In this document: piece by piece, positions 10,999 through 24,067 of the stretch | Numbering within the stretch: position 1 is the stretch's first letter | How the letters are laid out: each line of letters starts with the position of its first letter | From: Plantago major | Lineage: Eukaryota > Streptophyta > Magnoliopsida > Lamiales > Plantaginaceae | Reading direction: 5' to 3' | NCBI GenBank assembly: GCA_026545765.1 | Contig: CM048839.1 | Location: 20,088,566 to 20,152,565 of the forward strand | DNA length: 64,000 nucleotides | The notes under the pieces: model-generated | Databases searched by the model: none | What the model was told of the DNA's origin: nothing | Seen by the model: only the letters and a program-made list of their open reading frames with translations | Translations under genes and position numbers: made by a program

Positions 10999-12102
10999 AT
11001 CAACAATAATTCAAATAACTATTCTTCCAAATTGTGTGAGATTTTGAACATTTTGTTTAAATACAGCGATGTTTTATTTTAATATCTTTGTGATTAAACA
11101 AAATAGAATTTAATGAAAGGAGGTATCATGGACCATTTACAATTTGTTTTACTCCATAGTGTAATTTGGTAGTAGTAAAATTGTAGGGATGAATGATTCA
11201 CCTTATTTTTGCGGATTGAGCTAGTCCTCGTTTGCATTACACTGACTATAACATGAATCATAGCTCCCAGTTAGATTGCTTTCACTATACTAATCATCTG
11301 GTTATACTCCCACTTCCCATAACCAGAGGCAAATATGGCGTGGTGATCACATGGATCAACCAAATGTTAATCGTAGTTGTTCAATCTACACTGAATTCTA
11401 ACATGCCCTTAATCTATCTACTCCCCGGTAGAGATTTGATTTCAATGGTATAGTACAACTACCATATTAACAGCGACATATGATCTCAATTTTATGCTAG
11501 GAGCAAGAACACATCACTAGATAGTAGATACATTAAAAGTAGGGTCCACATGGATCCCGCATGTGGAACTATATCGCGTGTGTATGCTCTCAGTCTCAGT
11601 CTCGCAGAGAGATAAAAATGCAGTTCAAGATCTTTGGACATAAACAGAACCAGTAATTCAACATCATATTAAGTGCTACAAGCCAAAAAGTGCAGCAAAT
11701 TCCTACATCAACTAATTTTCTCCGTATAACATGAAAAAAAAAAAAACCCTCCTATATAATTTCCTGCCAATTCTATATGTACATTACATCTCCCATTGCA
11801 AGTCGAAACACAGCTTATCTATACCATCAGGGTTGTCTCCTTCGATGCCAACGAGATGGAAAGCCCGAATATCGACTCAACAAGCAATCGAAATTTCCTC
11901 TCAGATCCCATGGTACACAACTCCAATACAGAAAATTATTACCACATGACATGCCTCTACGAAAATTGCGTAGAGCTTGTGTCTAAAATTCTTCAGTAGC
12001 CATAAAGTCTATACAATTCTGATGGACACATGGTCTAGGTAATAATTTCCCGTCCAAAAGTCAGGTGACAGTGCTTGTACCGTTGTATGGAATGTTCCTC
12101 AG
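10999..12102. other. AT-rich spacer including the probable 3' UTR of the PP2A gene
   Basis: No gene was recognised between the LINE and the stop codon of the PP2A B' gene. The last few hundred bases (about 11,700-12,102) probably contain the minus-strand 3' UTR. The short open frames at 11,232-11,999 lack ATG-supported coding features and look like noise. Confidence 0.45.
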
Positions 12103-14227
12103 CTAGCCAGAAGGTGGATTGGCATTGCCGTTGGTTCTATGAGGGACAAGTACTGGCTCCCGACTCAAGCCTTTCATTGCAGCTATTTCTTCCAGGCATC
12201 TCCATGTTGCTTCACGCTTTGACTTAGTTTCTTCTTCTTGTGATTCATCTTCTTGGAACTTGAGCAAGCAATCCTCGTAAAGCTCAGGGTCCGCATCAGA
12301 GAAGATTTTGCGGACATTTAGTGTCAAGCTTTGAACAGCTTGATTCCAGTGGTTTCTAGCATTCTTCTCCAATGCAGGGGATATGATTGGCAGTATGACA
12401 TTCCGATTTTGTTTGATCAGGTTTTCGATATGGTCATTGTTCCATAAAAAGAGAGCCCTTTCAGCCACCTGTATACATAGACATTAAAAAATAGCATGAT
12501 CAATTGATCATAAAGAACCATAAGAGAAAATGCAAAAATAAGACTTGCATATATAATCATGGAAATCAGATTTCTTGAATTCAAGAAACAAAGTATATGT
12601 GACCATGAGTCATTAGCTGTTTGAACAAGCTTTATTACTAATTGAATATTTTCCAACTTAAAATGGAACGATTTGACCATTGATGAGAAGTTTTGCAAGT
12701 CGATATAGCAAGCAAAGAGAAACCATGGAGAAGTTAAGAAAGCAAATCATTCGTAACATGCTATAGAAATGTATCAAAATGTACAGAAGTATAACTTGCT
12801 CAAAGCAGACATGACCGAGAAATAGAGTAATGAATAACCGATATAAATGTGCATTAGCTAAGAGAAGGAATTTAGTTAATACGCACAAAGAAATGGCAAA
12901 AGATTCACACAATTCCATAACATGCTGAAACGAGATGCTAATAACAAAATTACAAGCGGCTCAATGCTATTCCCCTGAGAACAGAGGAGTACATAAATAG
13001 TCTTTCTTGAAACCAAACCTGAAAATGGGAACTACTCAGACAACGGGCAATCTGGCGGAATAGAGGAACCATGCAACGCTGGAACTCAGGATCTTGTGTT
13101 GCTTCTAAAACTTCCTCCAGCTCACCAATGAACATTACCTCCTTTGAACTATTCGTGATTGGCCAATACTTCAGTAAGCCCCTTATGACAGTATCAGCAA
13201 GTTTACAATCCTTCTCGACAAATTGCGTTACACAATAAGAAAGCTGCTGGTGGTAGGCGGGAAGGCACTTTGGTTTGTGAAGCGGAATAAGTGACCGAGT
13301 GAGGAAAAGTTTGTGCTCTTCTTTTAGTGGCAGTGCAAATCCATTTATAATGCTTCCCAAAATTTCTAACAGCTCAGCAATCCCATTATGTTTTTCCGTT
13401 TCAAAAACAAAGCGGTAGAATATGTTATTGATTGCTTTTCTAATGAACGGGCGGTGCACCATGAACTTTCCATATATTCGGTGCAAGACTGTTTTTAGGT
13501 ACTCCCTTTCTCTGGGATCTTCCGAATCAAAGAGGTCTAATAGCTTCAAAACGAAAGAGTGGTCGATGTACCTTTTCGCCAGCTTGGCATCCGTTTCAGG
13601 GGAAGCCACAAACCTGAGGAGGAATTCATACACAATTTGCACGTGGGGCCATGCAGGGTCCATTAACGGCTCCTCTTCATCCAAGTCAAAACCTTCAAAA
13701 ACTTTGTTTTCGCGAGGCTGGGTAGCGAGTGTACGAAACAAATTCACGGATATCATTCTTACCATTTCTTGCATCACGGTTTCGCTGAACTTCTGGTTTG
13801 CCGAACTCACGTAATCAACAAGCTCGACCAAAGTCTGCCTTTTTACGTCCTTCTCTTTCAAATACTTCCCCGGGTCAGTAAAGTCAAATACTACGCAACA
13901 CAAACTCAACTTTTTGACAAACAAGTTTGGCTTCTCACCATTCAACACGTCTCTAAAGCTAGGAAGTGCCTCATACGGCACAGAGGCAGAACCCCCATTA
14001 ACCTTAGCATTTAAAGGGTCCCGAAGTTTGTTATTTCCATAACTTGTGGCAGAGTTAAAAGGCGAATTAATTGTCGGAATCTCAGCACTAGAACTACTCC
14101 CTGACCGAGAACCCGGAGTATTATTGCTTTTCGAGGAATTCGACGAGATAGTAGAGGATCCTCCATCCCGATTTTCCGCTAACTTTCCCTGTTTCCGCGG
14201 TAGCCTATTGAGAATGTTCTTTATCAT
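12103..14227 (-). CDS. PP2A regulatory subunit B' (B56 family)
   Basis: B' subunits bind the PP2A scaffold A and catalytic C subunits and direct the phosphatase to its substrates. Two coding exons join exactly. Exon 1 is 14227-13019 (403 codons, ending SSSHFQ at a CAG/GT donor), and exon 2 is 12468-12103 (121 codons plus stop, after TACAG). Total 524 residues, normal for the family. The N-terminus ([15 protein letters not shown]) resembles the plant B' gamma/zeta-type start, followed by a Ser/Asn-rich linker. The B56 alpha-helical repeat domain runs from about residue 85 to 490 ([63 protein letters not shown]). The C-tail is variable. No stops or frameshifts: it looks intact. The subgroup is inferred from the N-terminus only. 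Confidence 0.96.
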
Positions 14228-14261
14228 AGCTTAAAAACCACAAACTACAATCTTCTCTACT

Positions 14262-14585
14262 CTACCACCGTGAAAATCAGTTAGAACTAGTCCTCTTTAC
14301 ACTTACTATCTTCTCAACCACTGATAAAATCCATTCATGATCAGATTCAGTACACCACTTTTCTTAACAGCTCAGATATCTATTAGAAACACAGATAAGC
14401 TAAATCAACACAAGGAACATAAAACATAACCAAGACTAACATTATTTCAGATCCAACTACAATTCAATACTGATATAAACTACTACTACTACTACTACTA
14501 CAAACTATCACAATCAAGATCCCAAATTTTTTACTTATGCATGATTCAATCACCTCAAGAAAAAACTAAAAAATGTTCAACTCAC
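14262..14585 (-). other. probable 5' UTR intron of the PP2A B' gene
   Basis: Upstream of the ATG at 14227 the minus strand has a strong donor, GAAAGTGAG/GTGAGTTG (intron from 14585), and a plausible acceptor, GGTGGTAG, ending at 14262. A leader intron is common in this gene family. The exact acceptor is inferred. Confidence 0.45.
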
Positions 14586-14759
14586 CTCACTTTCATGAGC
14601 AAGAATCGAGATCTGATCGGATCTACAATATCCCAGCTGACATTTTCATCAATAATCAATCTATTACGGACAAGAAAATCAAATAATAGTGTGTAGGTGT
14701 ATAAGGATACATGCTAAAGTTCAAACTTCACATGGAGTAAAGTAATGCAATAAATAGTG

Positions 14760-15578
14760 GGTCATTGATGCACAAGTGATTATTGATCGGGATATAAAGT
14801 AAAATGATGAAAAAGATGAGTCTTTGTGGATTGGGTCAGTGATTCAATCGAAACGAGAAAGAGAGAAGAGAAAAGCTAAAGTGTGTGATGGGGCTAAACA
14901 AGAAAAGAAACAGGGCAAGTTTTTTTTTCTGGTTGCTATTCTTTATGATTGTTTTATTTCCTTTTTATGAATTTTTGTTTTCCAGAATTTACAGGTTTTG
15001 AATTATTCGTTACAGTATTTTGTTTATTTGCTTTTCCCCATTAATTTACATGTTCCTATAAAACACCATCTATGAAGGGAGCGCTTAGCATACGGTTAAC
15101 TAGTCGAATCGTTATTCAAATTGATGCAATGAGCATGAGCTCAGTTTGGATCGTAAATGAAATGAGCTAGTACTTTTCAAACTCGAGAGAGATGATAAGT
15201 AAGCTCGAACGTGGTTAATTTGACTCGAGTTTTAATCAAGCTCGAGCTAGTTACCGAAAATTACATAAAAATTTAAAAATATAGTACATGTTAGCCGAAC
15301 CTTAATCGAGTATAACCAAACGAGTCCCAAGTTAGATTCGAGCATGGCTCGGACTGTCGGACACCTATCAAACAATTCGAGCTCAAACTAGTCGAGTCCT
15401 CGAGCTCTATGCCCGACTTAGATGCTATTTGTCAAAATTGACCAATTCATTCACATGCACTTTCTTCATAATCCTACTGAAACATTGGTTATGGTGAAAG
15501 AATCTTTGTAAGCTTGATGTAATCTTTAAGTACTATGAGCGTTTCTTATGCTCTTATAAACATCGTTTCTAAGTTATA
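14760..15578. other. intergenic DNA upstream of the PP2A gene, with a GAGCTC/CTCGAG-rich block
   Basis: This holds the PP2A promoter region and then non-coding DNA. From about 15,100 to 15,425 the motifs GAGCTC, CTCGAG and ACTCGAG recur many times in both orientations, suggesting a decayed repeat, but no terminal structure was found. Confidence 0.4.
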
Positions 15579-15832
15579 CTCCCTCCATTCCATAAATCTC
15601 TTTCTATTTTTTTTTTTGGCACAACTTTTAAGAAGTTTGAGTAAAAAATGAGTTTATATAAATAAAGTAATAAGTGTATAGTAAAAAGTAAGAAATAAAA
15701 TTGATAAAGTATGAAAGAGAGGAATTAAAATATTAATAATGGAGATAGTGGGTTTACATAAAAAGAAATAGAAAGTTTTTAATGTAACGCCCAAAATGGA
15801 AAAATGGAAAGATTTTAATGGAATTGAGGGAG
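15579..15832. mobile_element. Stowaway MITE, 254 bp
   Basis: The left end is CTCCCTCCATTCCATAAATC. The right end is the inverse of CTCCCTCAATTCCATTAAAA. TA dinucleotides flank the unit (15577-15578 and 15833-15834). The terminal repeats are of the Stowaway type mobilised by mariner transposases. No coding capacity. A 26-bp A tract follows at 15851-15876. Confidence 0.85.
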
Positions 15833-15884
15833 TAATATTTTTTCGGATTCAAAAAAAAAAAAAAAAAAAAAAAAAATCCTACAT

Positions 15885-16675
15885 AAACACTTGCAAACAA
15901 AGTAATAGCCAAAAGATGAGTATGAAAATTTGGTTCAAGTAATTTAATATACTCGACTTCTAAGCTTAAAATTTTATGGTACAAAAAGGCAAGTTAGAAT
16001 AGTTCATCTTTACCCTTTTGGGTGATAACTTGGATCATGTAGTAGGACTAGGCAATTGGAAAGGCCCCAGGGTCTAAGTCATTAAAGATTGTCCTACATT
16101 CCTATTCTAGAGTATAGAAAGTAAGTATTGATTCATTCGACCGGATACAGAGTCTAAGTATGACATTGTCAATACTCAATACAATTTGGGAAATGAGTAC
16201 CAACACAGCAATCACAAAATGCACACAGAATAACACATCATACAAAGTTGAGCACCATCAACAACACAAACAACCAAAACACGCAGTAGGAAATCAGAAG
16301 CGCATTTTCAAAAGCAACGAGCTTCCATTGCTCACCAAACAACTCTACTGAATACATGCCAACAATAAATACATTGTGCATAACTGATATGGCGCGAATC
16401 TTTACAATTAATCATAGTGTACATGTTTTGCAAAAGGTTGAACTTCTCCTGGGGTATGATATTGGTGGCTCACGCCTTCCTCTTCTGGACAGGAAACGTG
16501 TCTGAATAAAGAATGCATTATGCCGCGGGCAGTTAGAATTACAACACCTGCCATGCAAAATGAAAGATCCTCCACTGGCTCAAGAGAAGATAGAATTGTA
16601 CAGCCAAACACTCACGAGCATCTGACAATTGTGAGAGTGAAGTGAAAAGATCCAACATAGATAATGTAGTGTAGT
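15885..16675. other. intergenic DNA and probable 3' UTR of AUG6
   Basis: No gene was recognised. The right-hand part (about 16,390-16,675), just beyond the AUG6 stop codon on the minus strand, is probably its 3' UTR. Confidence 0.45.
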
Positions 16676-19600
16676 TTAATGATCCATCAAGGCTGTTTCA
16701 GTCTCTGATAAGGGTGCTGCAATGTGATTGAGGAAATTGATCAGAAAAAAGGGACAAAAGACGAGTATTTTTTCACAAAAGACAGTAAAGAGCATTTGAA
16801 ACGGAAAGATGAACACTTGAATGAAAATAAAAATAAAAAGAAGAATATCAAACAACTTAGAAACGAGTCAAATACAAAATGCATATGATTTTATGATCGG
16901 CCAATTGCCAAACTCAGAATTGAACCTGAGACAATAATAACACATATCATAGACTGCGATGAGAAACAGAATATCCGGAAAGAGCAACAACATGATAAGA
17001 GGAAAAAATAATCATTTATATATTTGTAACTGAACACCAAGAGAAAAGCCGTGCTTTCATAATATATATCCAGCTCACAGTGAACCAGTTACCCCTAACA
17101 CTATGCAAACTTAAGTTGTTTACAACTGAAATCGGAGGTTGTGTTCTGGTCTAACAACTTGGCATGCCTCAAACATATTTATGTTTAAACTGAAAAATCA
17201 CTTCATTGGGATTAAGATGCATTCATGCATCAAACAAATGACCAATTTACCAGTAAATCAGGACACAGTCAATGATTTAGATACAGGCAGCAATAGAACA
17301 AAGAAATATAACTATATAAGTTTAAAATAATTAGGAGGTCGAAAACATACCAAGCAAATCTTCATAAGAATCAGCCAAAAGTGCTGTATCCATCAGTAAT
17401 GGAGGTGAGAAAACTTGATCCTGGGCTTCATACGTATCACAGAATGACTTGTGTGCAGCAGAAACTGGTGAATTTGACACCGCTGTAGAGAGGAAACTAT
17501 TTACGCTATTAAACTTATTGAATGGGTCAAACTCATTCATGTTGTCAGCCATCGCACTATTCTTGCTCCAAGCACCGGACTCGGGAAAGGATGGATCTGC
17601 TTGAGATGCATGTATTTGTCGATTTTTTTGTGTATGAAGATTCTTATCTTGGTGGCCAAAACGGGAAAATCCTGTCCCAGAGAGAGGTACAAAGTAGTGC
17701 TCAGAGCTATCATCAGAACGGCTGTCTTGTGAAGCCTCAGAGTTGCATGCTCGCGACGAAAGAGCAGCTTCTCTAACAGATTTCCTCAGACTTTGAAGAG
17801 AAACAATATCTTCATCTGCAAATTTAGTGCAAGTGAGACATGCAAGTTTCTGCAAATATACAAAACATCACAAGAGTCACTAACCAAGTGCTGGATTGTC
17901 TGTAAGACTATCTGACGTAGAAAACTCTAGGTTTTTCTTCTCAATAATGGTATCTGTTTGATTGACTTGAGTTGCATTGCTTCGCTTTGGACCTTTTGCA
18001 GATGAGTTTGGCGTCGAACTAAATAATGGTGGCAGCTTCAAAGCAGGGGTACTACTACCAGACACTTTATCAAGCTGAAGAGATGACAGTCTGGAGCCCA
18101 TTTCAGCAGTCTCATCCCTTCCATTTTCCTGTATTACAGGCATTTATTATAGTCGGCTGAAATTAAGACACGAGATGTTGAAGATGATATCCAGAACCTT
18201 CTAAAGGAAAAGGAAATGTATTCAACTAACCAACATCCTCGCACTGCTTTTGTCCTGGATAGGAGAGAGTGACCTAAGCTTCATAGCAGGAGGGACATTC
18301 GACAATATGCTATTTACTTCTTCCGTGAGTTCTGAGATTGAACTTTGTATATTTGGAGCAACATCCTTCAGTTGATTAATAAGAACCTGCATGTATCATT
18401 AACTTCCATCAGAAAAACATCACAAGATGTAACCCTGGCACTAGACACCTAATCAGAGAGTACAGGTCGTTGAGCTTTCTTCAATCTGCTGGATATTATT
18501 GAAATACCTGTATGCTGTCGAGGTGTTGCTGATGTTCAGCAAGAGTTGCAGTCAGAGACTCGGCGTGACTGCTGGCACCATCATCATGTGCACTTCGGAG
18601 GAGCTCTGGACCCTCACCATCGTTGGCTTTTGACTGGCAAATAATTCACGAGATTTTAGTAAACCCATGTATCAACCACCAGCAGGCCCTACTTCCAAGC
18701 TTGGTAACAGAGATATACTTCTCGACATAGAATTGCAGAGTTTCTCCATAAGTGGGAAAGAAAGTGAATTTTTAAATGTGTTGCAAACTTATACCTACCA
18801 TTTACTCATACAAAACTCTTGTTATGAACTACATCGGTCTCTTTCATTAAATAGTAGCAACGCTATTCTATTTCTACAAGATACATGTCAAAGTTTCTAT
18901 GTAATAAGGTTTATAACTAATTATGAATAGGTCTATATCCAAAGTCACTTGTAATCACAGCTCAAAACATGTACATACACTGCATGGAGAAGAATAAATG
19001 AAGTACAAAACTAGGATATGACAGTGTACCAGTTGGAGTGATTGCTTATGGATACGTTGCAAGGCATGGGTCCAGCGCCTCAGCACTTCCGCAATGTCAA
19101 CAGTAGGCTGCCCACGCATGTTCCTTTCATCTACTCGTGAAATATTTTCTTCATTGCCATTAGAATCAAATCCACTTTCCTCATTTACTAAGTTTTCAGA
19201 ACTTAAATTAGTAGGTGTAACTGTGGAGCTCTGATCCATTGCTGCTTGCAAAGATGAACCGGAGATGCGATACCTGCAGAGAGCCTTCAACAATTAATAG
19301 AAGTAAAGGTAATGCCTAAGAGTATGATCCACGACTTAGTAGGTTACCTGTGTTCACGATGAGCAATAAGATCCTCAATCGGGCCAGAAGCAAGAACCTC
19401 ATGCTGACCTATATAAGATAACACATGTACAAGAGCTCAATATAGCACGCTCTAGCATAACAAGATTTTTTCCGATCATCACCCCCACTTTAAACAAAGT
19501 TGAGTCTGCTGATGGCAAAATAATTGTTCCTAACAGATATTGTAAACCGGGGTGAAGCCAGAAAGTTGAACTAGGGGGGCAAAAAACAATTCCCAGTTCA

Positions 19601-22600
19601 TATACAACTTCATTCCAACAAGAATACAATTTCAAAATATTTGAGTCAAAGAACCTTAAAAAATTATGTATTTATTTAGTATATTTATCATATTGAATTT
19701 ATAATATTTTTTGTTCCCATGTACTAAAACTTTTCTTTGGTGAATTGGTTTTTTTTTTTTTTTTTTTGTAAATATAAAGTATAAACCTTAGAAATTCTTA
19801 GAAATGAAGAGGCAAAAATCATGTAAACTCAAATAAATAATTGGGAGGCCCAAATACTTTTCCCTTTTAAGTCTCCTGGGGACCATCTTTATAGAAGGAC
19901 TGATAGGGAGCGACGGACATTATCGTCATAGTCAGAAACATAAAGGTTTTTTTTATTGAGAACATTAGTGTTATACATGGACATCAAAAAACATGGTTTT
20001 GTAAATGATAGTTCATGTGTTATGTTAAACAACGACGTTCATTGACAGGACATTAAATGATCACTTATAAAACATTATTGATATTGTTCAAAAAATTATA
20101 CTTATACATGAGAACTTCGGTTTGCCCTTCACTAAGGATCATTTTAGGAGAACTCGGGCAAACACTAATCCGACCACTATAGGACTCCATCCGTCCTACC
20201 AATAAGTTGCTATTTGACTTCCAGCGTCGTGTTTGACCACGAATTACTCCTAAACAATACTTGTAATTAACTAATATAATTACACTATGAACTTGCATTA
20301 GTGGCCTATAATAATATAATTTTCTTAAATTTTCTATTGGTATAGTTTATGAGTAATCCATGGTCAAAGATGATACCAAAAGTCAAATGGGCACTTGGTG
20401 GGAGGGCGGGAGTATAATTTAGGGCATCCTCAAGAATACAGTTACAAAGAGCAAAAACTTCTTGTAGATTGATGGGAATCACATCTGAAGCAGGAATCCT
20501 ATCAAAGAAACTTCAGGCAACAGCCCCAACCAAATCAAGTATATTTAGTCATAGAAATTTGCAGAACAAGCTAATTATCTTACTTTTGCGAGATAACAGA
20601 GAATCCCACAGGCGGGTAGCTCTTTGAACCATATGAGAGTTCTGACTTGAGCTAGATACAAGCTCATCCCAATGTTCACCTTCCAGTTTCACTTTGTTTC
20701 TCACATCATGTAGTTTTTCAAGCTCTTGTTGCAGATAAGCCTAAAAGGAAGGCCATGAGGAAGTACAAGAAAAGTTAGTCCTTGGTATATAAAATAAAAG
20801 AATTAACAATACTTTTTTGGGTGTACCACTGCCAAGCATCCTTACCTCTTCAGCACATAGACCACGGAATTCTGCTGTCATTTCATGAGCCAAATTGGAC
20901 CACATTGCCTGTCTTTGAACTGCAGTCTCTGCATTTTTCAAAAACCTCTTTCTGTCGAGAGCTATTCTAGCCTGTGAGTGAAGAAACAATTCATAAGTTT
21001 CAGGCTGATCATCCACAAGTTCAAGAATTCTTCTTACAGTTCATGCAAAAGCCTAAAGAGTGTGGTCAGTTATACCATCAAAAGAAGCAGCTGCAGCATA
21101 TTGCAGCATGTGTGTGTGTAAACAGGAGGCAAACATGCTTAGTGCTTGTTTGCAATGCAAGTAACTGTGTTTATTGAGAATCACCTAATAATAATAAAAA
21201 CTAGAAAGCTGCCTAAATAGAGAGTTTAATGGTGTTTGGAGTACAGTGTTGTCAATCCCGGCGAGATCCCGCTATCTCAGTGCGTTTTGGCACCTTGGCG
21301 GGATTCATGCCCATCCCGGGCGCGATCGCGGCCGGTATCCTGGAAATCCCTTCGGGATATTAAAGTTTGGGGGCAAAACCTAATGCATAGCAATTTTCCA
21401 AAGTTCAAACCATTTTTATTTAGTTTCTAGCTTGATGCGGGTTTATTGAGTTATTTCTAAGCTATTCTGTTTATGTTAAAATGTATTCTATATCATATAT
21501 ATGACTTAAGTACCCGGTCATCCCGGTAGCATGATCCCGCTATCCCAGATTTTTGGTTGAGCGCGACGCAATCCGGGATTGACAACACTGTTGGAGTATG
21601 TTGTTAAAATATGGAATAAAAAGTAGGTACATACATATAGAAATCTAGAGCAATTAATGTCTATGTAACTTTGAAATATAACAAAATATCACCCAAATAG
21701 GTGTTCTTCAAAATCAGATTTTTGCAGCTTTTCTAAAGCTGAAATAAACAGGTGATTTTGCGAACACTAAAACAGCCGTTTTTACTACAAAAGGCTAACA
21801 TTCACTTGCAAAAGGGCACTTATTAGTTATTACTTCTACTTTATGGAACTCCCAGGTTTTAACGAGTCCAATTATTGAAGAAACAACAGAAAAATGGCAA
21901 TTAAATGAAGCATGAGTAAAAAGCAAGCAATAACGAATCTAACCAATAACAAAAGAAAGTACCATTTGTAAAATGAAAAACAAAATAACAAAAAAGGAAA
22001 AGAAAAGGCCGGCCGACTGGTACAGTCACTGAAAAAACTACACAAGAACAATATCCACCAGAACTACAGTAAATTCAGTGTAGTGTAGTGTTGCAGCAGA
22101 AGGAATCAGCTATAATCAAATACAAGCTTGTTTAGTTTTATAAAAATAGTTGTCAATTCGAGTTCAGTATCAATTCGGATCCAGAAGGATCAGCATCGTA
22201 ACCCCCAACCTCACAAAACTGAGACACACATATTGCATGCCCAAATACATTTCCACTTGGGGTTACCCCATTGGTCAAAAGGATAGAGATCAATCATCTT
22301 ATTCTAGAAGAAAATGGTATAGGTTTCCCTCTATTGAGAGAAGGCACATTACCTTTGTTACGGGAAGCAATGCAGCTGCATGAGAGAAAGCAACATCTGT
22401 CAAAGGTGCGGGCAACGGGTTTGATGCTAAGTCAGCTGGAAACGTTCGCCTATGAACTTCTCTCAGAGCATGAAGAGAAAGTTGCCATAAGAGCTCAACA
22501 AATCTGGAGTCATCATATTTCCCTATTTTAGCTTATCTCATATTGCCAACAAAATTATATATCCAAGTAATGAAGAACTGAGAAGCACAATTACATAAAA

Positions 22601-23878
22601 GTTGTATAGCTCTCCCTATAGTTTGCCAGAGAAAATCTCACTTTTCATTTCTTAGATACCAGTAAACTGCTAAAACAGAAGACCGAGACAGGCCCTACAG
22701 ACTTTTAAAAGTTACATAACTGAAGTTTCCAAAATAACATCATCTTCACATATAAACCAATACACACACCAAATTACTTGTTCTTGCCATAACTACTCTT
22801 CTAATCTCTCTGATAACAAACAAATTATTAACCAAATCCTTGTTCTGTTTCCTTCACAGATACGAAGCAAAATGCTACTGCAGATAAGAGTAAGTCTCGC
22901 AGCATAACCACACAAATCTCTTTCTCTATCTCTCTCTCTGCCCACAACTACCATATTTAGCTTCAATCGGCATTATAGTTCTCCTAGCACCACAACTACG
23001 TGCATTCAACACTATCAGTTTGGATTCAATCACAATTCAGCATATCCTATCGTAACCAACTACATTTCTCAAGTATCATCAACATACTTGGCAATATTTA
23101 ACCTCACATATAAAAACAACTATCCTATTTAGCTTCTATCAGCTTATTGAAGTTCTCCTAGCACAACAACTACGCAAATCCAATATAAGTCCAATCACAT
23201 TTCAGCTTATCGTGGATCGATCAAGTAGCCTAATTCTATAGAAAAATCATTATTGAGAGTCCAAGACCGTAACATAACCTACTAAATTTCTCAGCATCAT
23301 CACCATACATCAGCAAAATATAACCTCATACATAAAAACAACTACTCAGTTTCAAAGGCAAACCTCGGTCCGCAGCAAGTTGCAAGTGACGAAACTCTAG
23401 AATTGCTCCTCGGCAATGCGCCTTGCGATTCCAGCTCGCTAATAATCCCTTGCACAACCTGAGACACAACAGTTTTTAGTCCACGCAATACTACACAAAC
23501 ATCTGCACGAGAATTCAACAAGCTCACCTTCCGAAAATCCCTGGACTGAGCCGAATCAAAAATCGGCCACACTTTATCAAAGTCCTGTTAAGATCCAAGT
23601 CAAATTTAACCTCAGTAACACTAAAAATGAAATGAAAATTCAAAAGCTAATAGAGAAATTGCCTTGGCCGATTGTATAGGGCCTCGGAGAGATGAGAGGA
23701 TGAAGAACAGAAGCTGCTCGCCCAATTTCGGGTTGGAATGGCGGAAGAGCCCGACCCGAGGAGCACCGCTGTTCGACCCGACTCCGATAACACTCGGATC
23801 CAATCCGAGTAGCAGGCAATTCGTGTACAATGCGCTTTCGAGCTCTATCTCTCTCTCCTTCTCTCTGTCCATGGTCAT
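16676..23878 (-). CDS. AUG6: augmin complex subunit 6 (HAUS6-like), 13 coding exons
   Basis: AUG6 is part of the eight-subunit augmin complex that recruits gamma-tubulin to existing microtubules. Exons: 23878-23663, 23584-23528, 23458-23364, 22503-22353, 20971-20846, 20740-20584, 19408-19348, 19273-19030, 18633-18508, 18386-18231, 18128-17885, 17815-17351, 16716-16676. They sum to 2,139 nt, one open frame of 712 residues, with phases agreeing at every junction. The N-terminal HAUS6 region is clear: [55 protein letters not shown], then [20 protein letters not shown]. The middle is helical and Gln/Glu-rich (coiled-coil); the C-terminus is Ser-rich and ends [10 protein letters not shown]. Twelve introns end in AG; eleven start with GT, and the first starts with GC. 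The ATG at 23878 was chosen (MTMDREKE); one two codons downstream is also possible. Confidence 0.94.
20185..20412. mobile_element. Stowaway-like MITE in AUG6 intron 6
   Basis: The left end CTCCATCCGTCCTACCAATA and the inverse of the right end, CTCCCGCCCTCCCACCAAGT, form imperfect terminal repeats continuing into ATTTGACTT on both sides. TA follows at 20413-20414; the left flank has decayed to GA. It lies wholly within the intron 19409-20583. Confidence 0.65.
21244..21590. mobile_element. hAT-type MITE in AUG6 intron 4
   Basis: Perfect 18-bp inverted ends (CAGTGTTGTCAATCCCGG) bound a 347-bp unit. It is flanked by a perfect 8-bp duplication, TTGGAGTA, at 21236-21243 and 21591-21598. The 8-bp duplication and CAGTG start are diagnostic of hAT elements. 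GATCCCGCTAT repeats lie inside both ends. No coding capacity. It is in the long intron 20972-22352. Confidence 0.92.
22952..23342. repeat. tandem duplication within AUG6 intron 3
   Basis: Two diverged copies (about 22,952-23,120 and 23,127-23,342) share TATTTAGCTTC, GTTCTCCTAGCAC.ACAACTACG and a common end TAACCTCA(C/T)A(T/C)ATAAAAACAACTA. The second copy is about 40 bp longer. Both are non-coding and lie inside the intron 22504-23363. Confidence 0.7.
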
Positions 23879-24067
23879 TTCCACGCACAATCACACCTTC
23901 GACTGTGTGGCTTTTGCGGTGGTTTTTGAGTTTTTCTGGTCGATCAGATTCCGTTTCGGGTATTTTGGGTTTTGAATTTTTTCATTTTTGTTTTCAGGGG
24001 AAGAAATACCGGGCCCTCGCAAACTCTTAAAAAAAAAATTAAAAAAAAGAAAGAAAGAAAGAAAGAC

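Noticed and set aside
13422-13814. 130-codon plus-strand open frame
   Set aside because: Shadow of the PP2A B' exon, which has strong family motifs on the other strand.
16160-17330. Search for tRNA, snoRNA or other small RNA genes in the AUG6 3' region and other spacers
   Set aside because: No cloverleaf-like or box-containing structure convincing enough to report.
23664-23975. 103-codon plus-strand open frame
   Set aside because: Antisense shadow of AUG6 exon 1 and its promoter.
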